NCBI GenBank assembly: GCA_030530205.1
Contig: JAUMVK010000002.1
Span: 1-64,000 of the forward strand
Reading direction: 5' to 3'
Length of the DNA: 64,000 nt
DNA from: RGIG3701 sp030530205
GTDB taxonomy: Bacteria; Planctomycetota; Planctomycetia; Pirellulales; Thermoguttaceae
The position numbers and the translations under genes are program-made. Every line of letters begins with the position of its first letter. The first letter of the stretch is position 1. The notes under the pieces are model-generated. The model was not told where the DNA came from and ran no database searches. It was given only the letters and a program-made list of their open reading frames with translations. Shown in pieces: positions 25,039 through 32,658 of this stretch.

Positions 25039-25953
25039 TTAACCCAAGTGGCCACCCCAGCCGAGTTTCTTCTGGAGCTTCAGGTAGTAGGAAAAGCCCG
25101 GAACGTTCAACATTTCAAACTCGATGGGTGAAGGGGTGATTTCCACCTGATCGGCGAGCGTAATTTCCGCGATTTGGTTTCCATCCACCACTACGGCCGT
25201 TTTGGTACGTTCCGAGGTGAGATTAAATCGGTACTTGCGCAAGGACGAATCGACAATTGGCCGGAATGTCAGGGTATGAGGGGCGATTGGCGAAATCACT
25301 ACCGCATCAAGCCCCGGGCGAAGGATCGGTCCGCCCACAGAGAGATTATGTGCGGTGGAACCAATCGGGGTCGCCAGGATGATCCCATCGCAGCGGCAGG
25401 TCGTTACGCACTCCTCGTCCGCCCAGATTCGCAGCTCGATGATGTGGAACTCCGCGCTTTGAATGGCTGTTTCGTTCATTACGAGCGAGGAAATTTCCAT
25501 CTCAGAAGGCATTCCGACGTCTTTCCGAACGGTACAATTCAGCAGACGATGACGCGAAATGGAAAATCCTCCCAAGGATTCACCGTGAGCAGAAAACGTG
25601 TTTTTTCGTAGCGATTCGAGCCACTTTGGACCTTGTGCGCGTTCCAGTGCCGTGAGTTTTTCCAGTACAGCGATCAAGTCGTCATCCCGGGAAAGTTCCG
25701 CAAGGAAACCGAGCCGACCCAGATTCACTGCCAGAAGCGGGATTTGGTGCTTGCCCATCTGTTGAACAGCACGTAATATGGAACCATCGCCGCCGAAAAC
25801 GAGTGCGATGTCTGCTTCCACGCAGGAAAGGTCCACTTTGCCGGTGAGGTCTTCAAGGACGATCCGGGCGTGGTTTTCTATGGTGGGCCGAAGAGCCTGG
25901 ACGGTTTCAGGAACACCGGGACGGTTTTGATAGCCTAGGATGATTACGCGCAT
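25039..25953 (-). CDS. nadK: NAD kinase
   Basis: 304 residues from the ATG at 25953 (MRVIILGYQNRPGV), preferred over a longer frame whose first 34 residues look like untranslated leader. The diacylglycerol-kinase-like nucleotide site FGGDGSILRA lies near residues 57-66, followed by NLGRLGFLAEL. Later come the NE motif region VMNETAI, CDGIILATPIGSTAHNLSVGGPI and HTLTFRPIV. NadK phosphorylates NAD to NADP in the cytoplasm. It lies 37 bases after the GH51 gene in a run that starts with a microcompartment gene, which is unusual company. Confidence 0.95.
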   Translation of the reverse strand: MRVIILGYQNRPGVPETVQALRPTIENHARIVLEDLTGKVDLSCVEADIALVFGGDGSILRAVQQMGKHQIPLLAVNLGRLGFLAELSRDDDLIAVLEKLTALERAQGPKWLESLRKNTFSAHGESLGGFSISRHRLLNCTVRKDVGMPSEMEISSLVMNETAIQSAEFHIIELRIWADEECVTTCRCDGIILATPIGSTAHNLSVGGPILRPGLDAVVISPIAPHTLTFRPIVDSSLRKYRFNLTSERTKTAVVVDGNQIAEITLADQVEITPSPIEFEMLNVPGFSYYLKLQKKLGWGGHLG

Positions 25954-25990
25954 AAACAAACTAAAAAATATAAATTCAAAGTACTTTTTT

Positions 25991-27859
25991 TCAAGGCGCA
26001 AGCCGAACACAAGCCTGCGAAGCCGGGCCAATGACGAGTTCGCAAAAATCCCCATCGAGTTTTATTTCACAGGGTTTCCGTGTGTAGCGGCAACCAATTT
26101 CGAGACCATCGGGAACCAGAGCCTCGGCAGAGACGACCTTGCTGCGGCCTCCCGTGGGAATACGGAACGTCCGCTTCTCCGTGGTGGAGAAATTATAGAA
26201 CGTCATATACCTTGAGCCGTCTTTTGCGTCTGTCAAGAACGCATCGTCGGGCAAGTCGGGAATGTTCACAGGAATACCGTCCACGTGCCCCTTCCAAAGA
26301 CGCATCGCCTCACCTATTGACGTAAGGTGGCTCTCGAATGGACCGACCTCGATCGCGTGTTCGTTCACGGGCTGGAAGTAGCACACGCATTTTAAGCCGC
26401 ATTCTTCCCAGTTCCGCATCATGCCGTTAAGCATCTTGGCCGCGTAAAGGCCCTCAACGATTCCCTCGTCACGGTACCAGGCGTACCAAAGGTTCCATTC
26501 GTCGTAGGATATTCCGATATTCGGCGGGAGTTGGGCGCGGCAATTCTTCAATGCGTTGATCGCGTTGTCCGCATTCCTGGAAATGGTCTCATAAAGTGCC
26601 GCAGTGGTTTCGGGGGTGGAATAGTCATAGAGAGCCTGCCAGTGGTCGTAGCGGTGATACGAGATGACCGGTGCGACATCCGCCAGTACTTTCGCGGAAT
26701 TTTCGATCCAATTCTTGTTGGGATACAGACCGGACGAAGTGATCGTCAGTTCCGGGTCCACCTTCAGCATCGCCTCAGCATGCGGACGGACCCAATTCGC
26801 ATATTCCTTTGCGCCGTTTGGGCCTTCCATGTGCCCATAGCCCATTTCATTGCCGAGAGACCAAAGCTTCACGCGCCCATTGCAGGCTTTTACCCAGTCC
26901 GCCGAGTCCTGTGGGGATTCCCAGGCAGCATTGATGGTGAAAAATGGTTTCGCCCCGATTTTCTCGCAAAGGGCGAGTACGTCCTCCATTCCAATGTCGT
27001 TAGAATCATAGCCGAGCGAATGAGGCTGGGTCTCGATTTCTGTGTAGGACTGAAGCGGGGCGCGCTCGTCGGGGTCGGTAATCAGCCCGTCTCGCCATCG
27101 GTATTCACCAGCGAAGTTCCCTCCGGGCCAGCGGATGATCGAGGTGCCGATCTCGCGCAAGTTTTCGACGACATCGGCACGTAACCCGTGGAAATGGTCA
27201 GCAGGAAGAAGCGATACCGCACCAATTGCGCAGTAACTTTTCCCCTTCACTCCGACCGAAATCTTCACCATGGTGTTCTTTTCAAGGGTGAAGTCGAACG
27301 CGATCCGTGTCCAGGCTCGGGGGTTTTCCGTCTTCACGGTGAACTCCCGCTCAGTGAGAGTCTGGCCTTCCTCGCCCGTCACGCGCAGAACCATTACTGT
27401 ATCGTCGGGATGAAGCGTACTTACGACCGCCTTGAACGTGTGTGCCACACCACCGCGTATTCCGATATTCCCCTGGGTGATACCCGCCTCACCATTAGGG
27501 TCAAGACTTCCGACGATTTGACAGCCGATTTCATTTCGGCGGACCATGGCGCTTCGAGCTGCATGTCGTGTGCAGCCGTAGCCCGGATCCTGGTAATAGG
27601 CGTGAGTGCCGTACGGTTCCCACATCATCACGACTCCACGGCGAGAGGGTTTACCGGCGAACTTGCGGTTCCGTACGAGCTGGGCCGAGATCCCGTTCTG
27701 AACGGCAGAACGCGTGTGTTCCAGGTTCTGGCCGAAAAGGAATGCCGGGATCGATTCTTTATCGCCGTGAACAGGTTCGGCCTTGAGCAGATTTACGCAG
27801 GAAACAAGCAGGAGGGATACGATTGCAAACGTTATGGCCGTTTTAACGATTCTCTTCAT
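25991..27859 (-). CDS. Secreted alpha-L-arabinofuranosidase (GH51-like)
   Basis: 622 residues. The hydrophobic N-terminus contains LLVSC, a possible lipobox, so the enzyme may be lipid-anchored rather than free. A carbohydrate-binding-like region (about 100-220) precedes the catalytic barrel. Family landmarks are IRWPGGNFAGEYRWRDGL, the acid/base Glu in LWSLGNEM near 336, and the nucleophile Glu in SYDEWNLWY near 453. The C-terminal beta domain (about 540-622) is typical of GH51. It would release L-arabinose from arabinoxylan or arabinan outside the cytoplasm. It follows the BMC-T gene by 28 bases and precedes nadK by 37. Confidence 0.9.
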   Translation of the reverse strand: MKRIVKTAITFAIVSLLLVSCVNLLKAEPVHGDKESIPAFLFGQNLEHTRSAVQNGISAQLVRNRKFAGKPSRRGVVMMWEPYGTHAYYQDPGYGCTRHAARSAMVRRNEIGCQIVGSLDPNGEAGITQGNIGIRGGVAHTFKAVVSTLHPDDTVMVLRVTGEEGQTLTEREFTVKTENPRAWTRIAFDFTLEKNTMVKISVGVKGKSYCAIGAVSLLPADHFHGLRADVVENLREIGTSIIRWPGGNFAGEYRWRDGLITDPDERAPLQSYTEIETQPHSLGYDSNDIGMEDVLALCEKIGAKPFFTINAAWESPQDSADWVKACNGRVKLWSLGNEMGYGHMEGPNGAKEYANWVRPHAEAMLKVDPELTITSSGLYPNKNWIENSAKVLADVAPVISYHRYDHWQALYDYSTPETTAALYETISRNADNAINALKNCRAQLPPNIGISYDEWNLWYAWYRDEGIVEGLYAAKMLNGMMRNWEECGLKCVCYFQPVNEHAIEVGPFESHLTSIGEAMRLWKGHVDGIPVNIPDLPDDAFLTDAKDGSRYMTFYNFSTTEKRTFRIPTGGRSKVVSAEALVPDGLEIGCRYTRKPCEIKLDGDFCELVIGPASQACVRLAP

Positions 27860-27887
27860 GGAAGTTTAGAGCAGGGGATTTAAGGAA

Positions 27888-28448
27888 TTAAAGGTACTCT
27901 GTCAACAGTTCTTCAGAAGGGTTGGAAATGACGACTTCCGAAACGAGCAAACCCCGCCGGCGTATTTCGTCCGCGGCGGCTTTCGTGCTGGTTTTCACGT
28001 CCGAAAGAGGACCGACGAGCATCAAAAGCCCTTTTCCACCGAGAGCCATCGCGAGGTGAAGCCGGATGAGCGTCACGTTGCCCGCTTTGGCCGCGTAGTC
28101 GGAGGCCGCCATGACGGAACAGGCGCCAAAAGACTCGACGATCCCCAAGGCCGGGACACGCGGAGAGGGAAGAATGACGGAGCCTCCCAGAGCCGCGAAA
28201 ACCGCCGGGTGTACACGTGGACAGACGAGCGAATCGATGACCGCCTCGCCGCCGATTTTCACGCCGGTATCGACTGCGGTTTGGACTTCATCCACGCCCC
28301 CGCAGACCGCCAGAAGGTATTTCCCCGCGCAAATCGTTCGGCCAATCAGAACCTGAACGTTGGAGGTTTTGATCATTTCGTCCTGAGCCTGCATTCCTTT
28401 TCCAACGCTTTGAAACTCGACGACGCCGACACACATCGTTTTTTCCAT
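27888..28448 (-). CDS. Bacterial microcompartment shell protein, BMC-T (PduT-like)
   Basis: 186 residues made of two fused BMC domains. The first has GVVEFQSVGKGMQAQDEMIK, then RTICAGKYLLAVCGG. The second starts ALGIVESFGACSVMAASDYA and has GNVTLIRLHLAMALGGKG. Order and spacing match PduT, whose trimer carries a [4Fe-4S] cluster held by Cys38; the aligned residue here is Cys40 in TIC-x-GK. As a BMC-T it would form a pseudohexameric shell tile, perhaps passing electrons across the shell. GAGGAGA six bases before the ATG is a strong ribosome site. A consensus promoter lies just upstream. No other shell or lumen enzyme gene is in the window. Confidence 0.93.
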   Translation of the reverse strand: MEKTMCVGVVEFQSVGKGMQAQDEMIKTSNVQVLIGRTICAGKYLLAVCGGVDEVQTAVDTGVKIGGEAVIDSLVCPRVHPAVFAALGGSVILPSPRVPALGIVESFGACSVMAASDYAAKAGNVTLIRLHLAMALGGKGLLMLVGPLSDVKTSTKAAADEIRRRGLLVSEVVISNPSEELLTEYL

Positions 28449-28490
28449 GACTTCTCCTCATTAATGGACCTAAAAAATTACCCAGATTCC

Positions 28491-28519
28491 AGTATAGCAC
28501 ATTTCGGGCTTTCTGTCAA
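28491..28519 (-). promoter_or_regulatory. Sigma-70 promoter of the BMC-T run
   Basis: On the minus strand TTGACA (28519-28514), a 17-base spacer, then TATACT (28496-28491), about 43 bases before the BMC-T ATG. Near consensus, so expression may be substantial. I see no operator palindrome over it. Confidence 0.82.
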
Positions 28520-28660
28520 GGAAAAGGGCCTTTTTTTTGAAATTTTTTTCGGAATTCCGCGAAAGATCAAATGTTTATGCCGATTTGTTAGTTGAGGGAA
28601 TATAAAACGTTCCTGAATCATTTTCCTGCTCAATTCATTTCGTATTTCCCACGTTTAAAG

Positions 28661-29644
28661 ATGCAGTCTCCAATCCTCCAGATCGCTCATTCTTTGGGTT
28701 TTCCTCTCGTTGGAATTGTCCCGGCGGAGAAACCGCGGACGTTTCGCGCCTACGAGCAGTGGCTTTCTGAGGGAATGAACGGTGAACTGGCGTACCTGCG
28801 CGAAAATGCCGAGGCGCGGAAGTCTCCCGAGTCGGTTCTGCCGGGGGCCCGGTCGGTCATCATGCTCGGGATGCCGTTCGGGGAGGTCGAGCGCACGGCG
28901 CGTGAGGAATTCGGCGACTGGCCCGTGATGAAACTTTTGCATAAACTCCCGCAGGACTTTCCCACGGACGATTTGCCCGAGGGTTGGGGCTGGGTGGCCG
29001 AATACGCCTCCAGCGGGGTCGATTACCACGACGTGATCCGCAAACGGCTCAAAGTGTTTCAGAAGGAGCTGAAAGCCCGTTTCCCCGACCAGACCTCGCG
29101 CGGGATCGTCGATACGGCGCCGCTTCTGGAGCGGGAATACGCCGAAACCGCCGGCCTGGGTTTTGTGGGGCGCAACCGTATGCTCATCCACCCGGAATTT
29201 GGGAGTTTCTTCTTTCTCGCGTCGATCCTGACGACGGAAACGCTCTCGTATTTACCCCTTTTGACCCGTGAAGAGACGCTTCGGCTTCGGCGTGCCTGCG
29301 AGACGTGCGGCAAATGCCAGAAAAACTGCCCGAGCGGCGCGCTGAGCGATGAAGGTTTGGACGCGAGACGCTGCGTGAGCGCTCTGACGATCGAGACCCG
29401 AGGCGATTTTGCCCCCGAAATTCTGCCGCTCATCGGGAGGCGAGTCATGGGCTGCGACGAGTGCCAGCGCACATGCCCGTGGAATCAGAAGATCCTGAAA
29501 AAACGCGAACGGACCGCCATCGATTTGACGTCAGTCCCGGAAATGACGGAAGAAGATTTTCGCCGTGTTTTCGCCCACACGCCCTTCTGGCGAGCGACAC
29601 TGCCGGGACTGAAACGAAACAGCGGGCTTGGGAAAAAAGAGTAG
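28661..29644 (+). CDS. queG: Epoxyqueuosine reductase QueG
   Basis: 327 residues from the ATG at 28661, where homology begins (ILQIAHSLGFPLVGIV); an upstream frame is untranslated leader. Two iron-sulfur motifs are clear: CETCGKCQKNCPSGAL near 215-230 and CDECQRTCPWN near 265-275. Upstream blocks include ARSVIMLGMPF and RGIVDTAPLLEREYAETAGLGFVGRN. QueG is a cobalamin- and 4Fe-4S-dependent reductase that turns epoxyqueuosine into queuosine at tRNA position 34. No other queuosine gene is in the window. It is divergent from the BMC-T gene. The C-terminal HEAT-repeat extension of longer QueG forms is absent. Confidence 0.92.
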   Translation: MQSPILQIAHSLGFPLVGIVPAEKPRTFRAYEQWLSEGMNGELAYLRENAEARKSPESVLPGARSVIMLGMPFGEVERTAREEFGDWPVMKLLHKLPQDFPTDDLPEGWGWVAEYASSGVDYHDVIRKRLKVFQKELKARFPDQTSRGIVDTAPLLEREYAETAGLGFVGRNRMLIHPEFGSFFFLASILTTETLSYLPLLTREETLRLRRACETCGKCQKNCPSGALSDEGLDARRCVSALTIETRGDFAPEILPLIGRRVMGCDECQRTCPWNQKILKKRERTAIDLTSVPEMTEEDFRRVFAHTPFWRATLPGLKRNSGLGKKE

Positions 29645-29786
29645 GAAATAATACTTCATCGTGAAAACCATAAACCTGACAAAACATTCTTCGAGCCGCA
29701 CAAAGGACGATGGAGTGAATCGGTCCTCTGAATTTTCTTGGTTACGATTTTGTGGTCTTTTTTCTGGAAATGTCAGTAACACGGTA

Positions 29787-29814
29787 TTGACGAATACTTT
29801 GCTTGTGGTATAAT
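29787..29814 (+). promoter_or_regulatory. Sigma-70 promoter
   Basis: TTGACG (29787-29792), a 16-base spacer, then TATAAT (29809-29814). It would give a leader of about 190 bases for the methyltransferase gene at 30014. The preceding bases 29645-29786 hold nothing I can assign. Confidence 0.72.
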
Positions 29815-29890
29815 TTAAATGTGGACAAGATTCTTCCTCAGCCAGATGAACCTTAATTTCACTCTTTAAAGCCATTATTCCGGGTTTTTG

Positions 29891-29978
29891 CCCCATACGT
29901 GTCCCCGCAAAATCAGGCTTAATTTGATACGCATGGGGTTTCATACACGGCTATTAATGTTCAACCGCAAAAGCGGTT
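29891..29978 (+). promoter_or_regulatory. Structured leader before the methyltransferase gene
   Basis: CCCCATACG (29891-29899) pairs with CGCATGGGG (29930-29938) with one mismatch. A second hairpin is AACCGC-AAAA-GCGGTT (29963-29978). Together they fill the leader between the promoter at 29787 and the start at 30014. The structure matches no riboswitch I recognise; it could also be a short RNA. Confidence 0.35.
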
Positions 29979-30013
29979 ACTGTGGCAAACCCTTTTTCCC
30001 TTAACCCATTTTC

Positions 30014-31186
30014 ATGTCCAATTTCATTTTCACCACATCGCAGGTCGGGGCGGAACCCATCATCAAAGAAGAAATCGTCGGTCAATTTCCCGATGCGCGG
30101 CTTGCGTTTTCCCGGCCCGGTCTGCTCACGTTCAAGCTCCCGGACGAAAACATTCAGGCGCTCCAGAAAATGGAGGTCCCCCTGAAAAGCGTCTTCGCCC
30201 GCACGTGGGGGTACTCCATCGGCTCGGTGCGCGGCGAGACCGTCGAGGAGATCCTCCCCAAACTCTGGGAACTCACCGGCGAGCAGCGTTTCGACCGGAT
30301 CCACGTCTTCGGCCGTGACCTGCACAAGATCGGCGACTACAAATTCGAGCCGCGCCTGACCGACGAGGCGTACGACCTGTGCCGCCAGCTTTCCGGGGCG
30401 TACCCGTTCGACTCGCTCAAGAGCAAAGATCAGCGCGAAGCCGCTCTGGAGGGGGAAACCGTGTTGGACGTGATCCTCGTGAACCCGACGCCGCCCGCGC
30501 GTGTGACGGACTTCGTGGCCAAACGCGAAACTGCCGAGGGTGAACCGAAACCGCAGAAAGCCCGAAAAGCCCGCGAGAAAAAAGCCGGCCTGAGGTTTGA
30601 GTGGCTCGTCGGGTGGCACCACGTCCACTCCTTTCAGTCGGCTTTTCCAGGCGGGATGCTGGATCTGGAAGTTCCGGAAGAGGTCGTTTCCCGCGCGTGG
30701 CTCAAGATGGAAGAGGCGCTGCGCTGGTCCCATTTCCCGATTTTCAACGCCCGGGTCTGCGAAATCGGCAGTGCCCCCGGCGGGGCGACGCAGGCCCTGC
30801 TCTCACGTGGGAACGAAGTCATGGGCGTGGACCCGGCCGAGATGCACCCGAACGTTTTGGCCGACCCGAAATTCCGCCACATCCGCTCCCGGATCGCGTT
30901 CGTGAAGCGCAAGGAGTTCCGGCGCGTCCGCTGGCTCACGTGCGACATTAACGTCCCGCCGAACTACACGCTGGACGTCATTGAGTCGGTCGTGATGCAC
31001 CCGGAGGTGAGCGTCCGCGGAATGATCCTGACGCTGAAATTCCCCGACTGGAACATGGGGTTCGAGGTGAAAGACTACATCGCCCGGATCAAGTCGTGGG
31101 GCTTCAACATCGTGCGCGCCCGCCAGCTGCATTACAGCCATCAGGAGATCTGCGTCGCGTGTTTGAAAAAGCCGTTCAGGAAGTAA
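30014..31186 (+). CDS. FtsJ-like SAM-dependent RNA methyltransferase
   Basis: 390 residues. The N-terminal ~200 residues are THUMP-like by position, with a Lys/Arg-rich linker (KPQKARKAREKKAG). The SAM-binding motif I is CEIGSAPGGATQALL near 249, followed by EVMGVDPAEM. KFPDWN and the preceding Lys/Asp residues fit the K-D-K-E 2'-O-methyltransferase pattern. Architecture recalls RlmM, which methylates C2498 of 23S rRNA, but I cannot confirm the target. It is cytoplasmic. It has its own promoter and a palindromic element downstream. Confidence 0.78.
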   Translation: MSNFIFTTSQVGAEPIIKEEIVGQFPDARLAFSRPGLLTFKLPDENIQALQKMEVPLKSVFARTWGYSIGSVRGETVEEILPKLWELTGEQRFDRIHVFGRDLHKIGDYKFEPRLTDEAYDLCRQLSGAYPFDSLKSKDQREAALEGETVLDVILVNPTPPARVTDFVAKRETAEGEPKPQKARKAREKKAGLRFEWLVGWHHVHSFQSAFPGGMLDLEVPEEVVSRAWLKMEEALRWSHFPIFNARVCEIGSAPGGATQALLSRGNEVMGVDPAEMHPNVLADPKFRHIRSRIAFVKRKEFRRVRWLTCDINVPPNYTLDVIESVVMHPEVSVRGMILTLKFPDWNMGFEVKDYIARIKSWGFNIVRARQLHYSHQEICVACLKKPFRK

Positions 31187-31235
31187 AGCCAAGGCCCATT
31201 TAAAAAACGCCAAGCGCGTACTACTTCAGAGTTTC

Positions 31236-31355
31236 ATTTAAACACGGATTTCCACGGATTAAAGAGATTAAAAGGATTCCTTCCGGAAAGACTTCAAACT
31301 CTTTTTCTGAAAATCTGCGCAAATCCATTTAATCCGTGAAAATCCGTGTTTAAAT
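31236..31355. repeat. Intergenic inverted repeat (CACGGATT words)
   Basis: The 28-base arms at 31236-31263 and 31328-31355 are complementary except for one position. They start ATTTAAACACGGATTT and repeat CACGGATT. The loop holds GAAAGACTTCAAACTCTTTT, matching the core of the 5478 and 15894 elements. Sister copies lie at 46171 and 56343. Confidence 0.82.
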
Positions 31356-31458
31356 CTCGCGCAGAAGCGGGACTGGTACGGAGTTTACCCACGTGTTTTC
31401 CGCTCAACCAATCATTTAGTGATTTTCCCTTAATCCACGTCTCAAAAAGGACCCCACC

Positions 31459-32619
31459 ATGAAACATTTTTCCATCCTGCTTTCTGTCTTCGCTCTGTTT
31501 TTCTGCCTGGCCGCTGTGCGGGCGGAAACCGTGAAAAACACGACTCTCCGCGGGTCGTACTCCAACTCCCAGTTCGTCTTTGAGAGCACCGGCCACGGGC
31601 GCGTCGCGTTCCTCGGCGGTTCCATCACCGAAATGGACGGCTACCGCCCCATGGTCTGCGAGTTTTTGCAGGAACGCTTCCCCAAGACCGAATTTGATTT
31701 CGTGGCTGCGGGAATCAGCTCCACCTGCTCCGACACGGGTGCGTTCCGTCTCGAGTCCGACGTTCTGGCCCACGGCCCGATCGACCTCTTTTTCCTTGAA
31801 TTCTCTGTCAACGACGATCAGGACGGCCATTTCTCGCTCGAACACGCCATCCGCGGCTTTGAGGGGGTCGTGCGTCACATTCGGACCGAATGCCCGAACG
31901 TGGACATCGTGGTGACGTTTTTCGTGAATGAAAACCTCATGGCCCGGTACCGTGCCGGCGATGAGGCCGTGAGCATCCAGGCCCACCGGCGCGTCGCGGA
32001 GCATTACGGCATTTCAACCATCAACCTCGCCAAAGAGATTCAGGAAGAGATCGACGCGAAGCAGATCACGTGGCAGGAATTCGGCGGCGTTCACCCGGCC
32101 CCGCGCGGGAACCGGATCTGCACGGAAATGATCAAGAGCGTCCTGAACGAGGCGTGGAAAACGAAAGCCTCGGCCGTGAAACCGCACGAAATGCCGGCCC
32201 AGCTCGACCCGTGGTCGTACGTGAACGGCTCGTTCCGCGGCTTCGACTGCGTGAAAACCGACGGCTTCCAGATCAGCGTGCCGGACTGGAAGAATATTCC
32301 CGGCGGGTTCCGCGGACGGTTCGGCGGGCTGAATTGCCTTTGGGCCGACCAGCCCGGCGCGACGTGCGAGTTCCAGTTCGTCGGGAAGGCCATCGGGCTT
32401 TACGTTCTGGCCGGTCCTGACTCGGGGAAAGTCGAGTTTTCCATCGACGGCGGCGAGTTCCAGAGCGCTGAGGTCCATCACGCGTACTCGACGGGCCTGC
32501 ACTACCCGCGCACGGTCATGCTGGCTGATGAACTGGAACGCGGGCAGCACACGGTGACACTTCGGATCCCGGGTGAAAACTGTGCCCTGCGGATCCTGGA
32601 AATTTGCATCGGGAAATAA
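31459..32619 (+). CDS. Secreted SGNH/GDSL esterase
   Basis: 386 residues with signal peptide MKHFSILLSVFALFFCLAAVRA. SGNH blocks: FLGGSITE with nucleophile Ser55, AAGISST with Gly85, FSVND with Asn118, and GGVHPAPRG with His212. The position three before His, normally Asp, is Gly. The C-terminal ~130 residues form a beta-rich accessory domain (PGATCEFQFVGKAIGLYVLAG). Probably an exported carbohydrate esterase, for example a xylan deacetylase; substrate is inference. AAGGA precedes the ATG. The next gene follows by about 40 bases. Confidence 0.85.
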   Translation: MKHFSILLSVFALFFCLAAVRAETVKNTTLRGSYSNSQFVFESTGHGRVAFLGGSITEMDGYRPMVCEFLQERFPKTEFDFVAAGISSTCSDTGAFRLESDVLAHGPIDLFFLEFSVNDDQDGHFSLEHAIRGFEGVVRHIRTECPNVDIVVTFFVNENLMARYRAGDEAVSIQAHRRVAEHYGISTINLAKEIQEEIDAKQITWQEFGGVHPAPRGNRICTEMIKSVLNEAWKTKASAVKPHEMPAQLDPWSYVNGSFRGFDCVKTDGFQISVPDWKNIPGGFRGRFGGLNCLWADQPGATCEFQFVGKAIGLYVLAGPDSGKVEFSIDGGEFQSAEVHHAYSTGLHYPRTVMLADELERGQHTVTLRIPGENCALRILEICIGK

Positions 32620-32658
32620 CGAAATACGAGTTCAAAACGATCAATGAAGGAACAAACC

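Noticed and set aside
29531..29944. 137-codon minus-strand frame between queG and the methyltransferase gene
   Set aside because: Overlaps the end of queG, runs across a plus-strand promoter, and has no domain or ribosome site.
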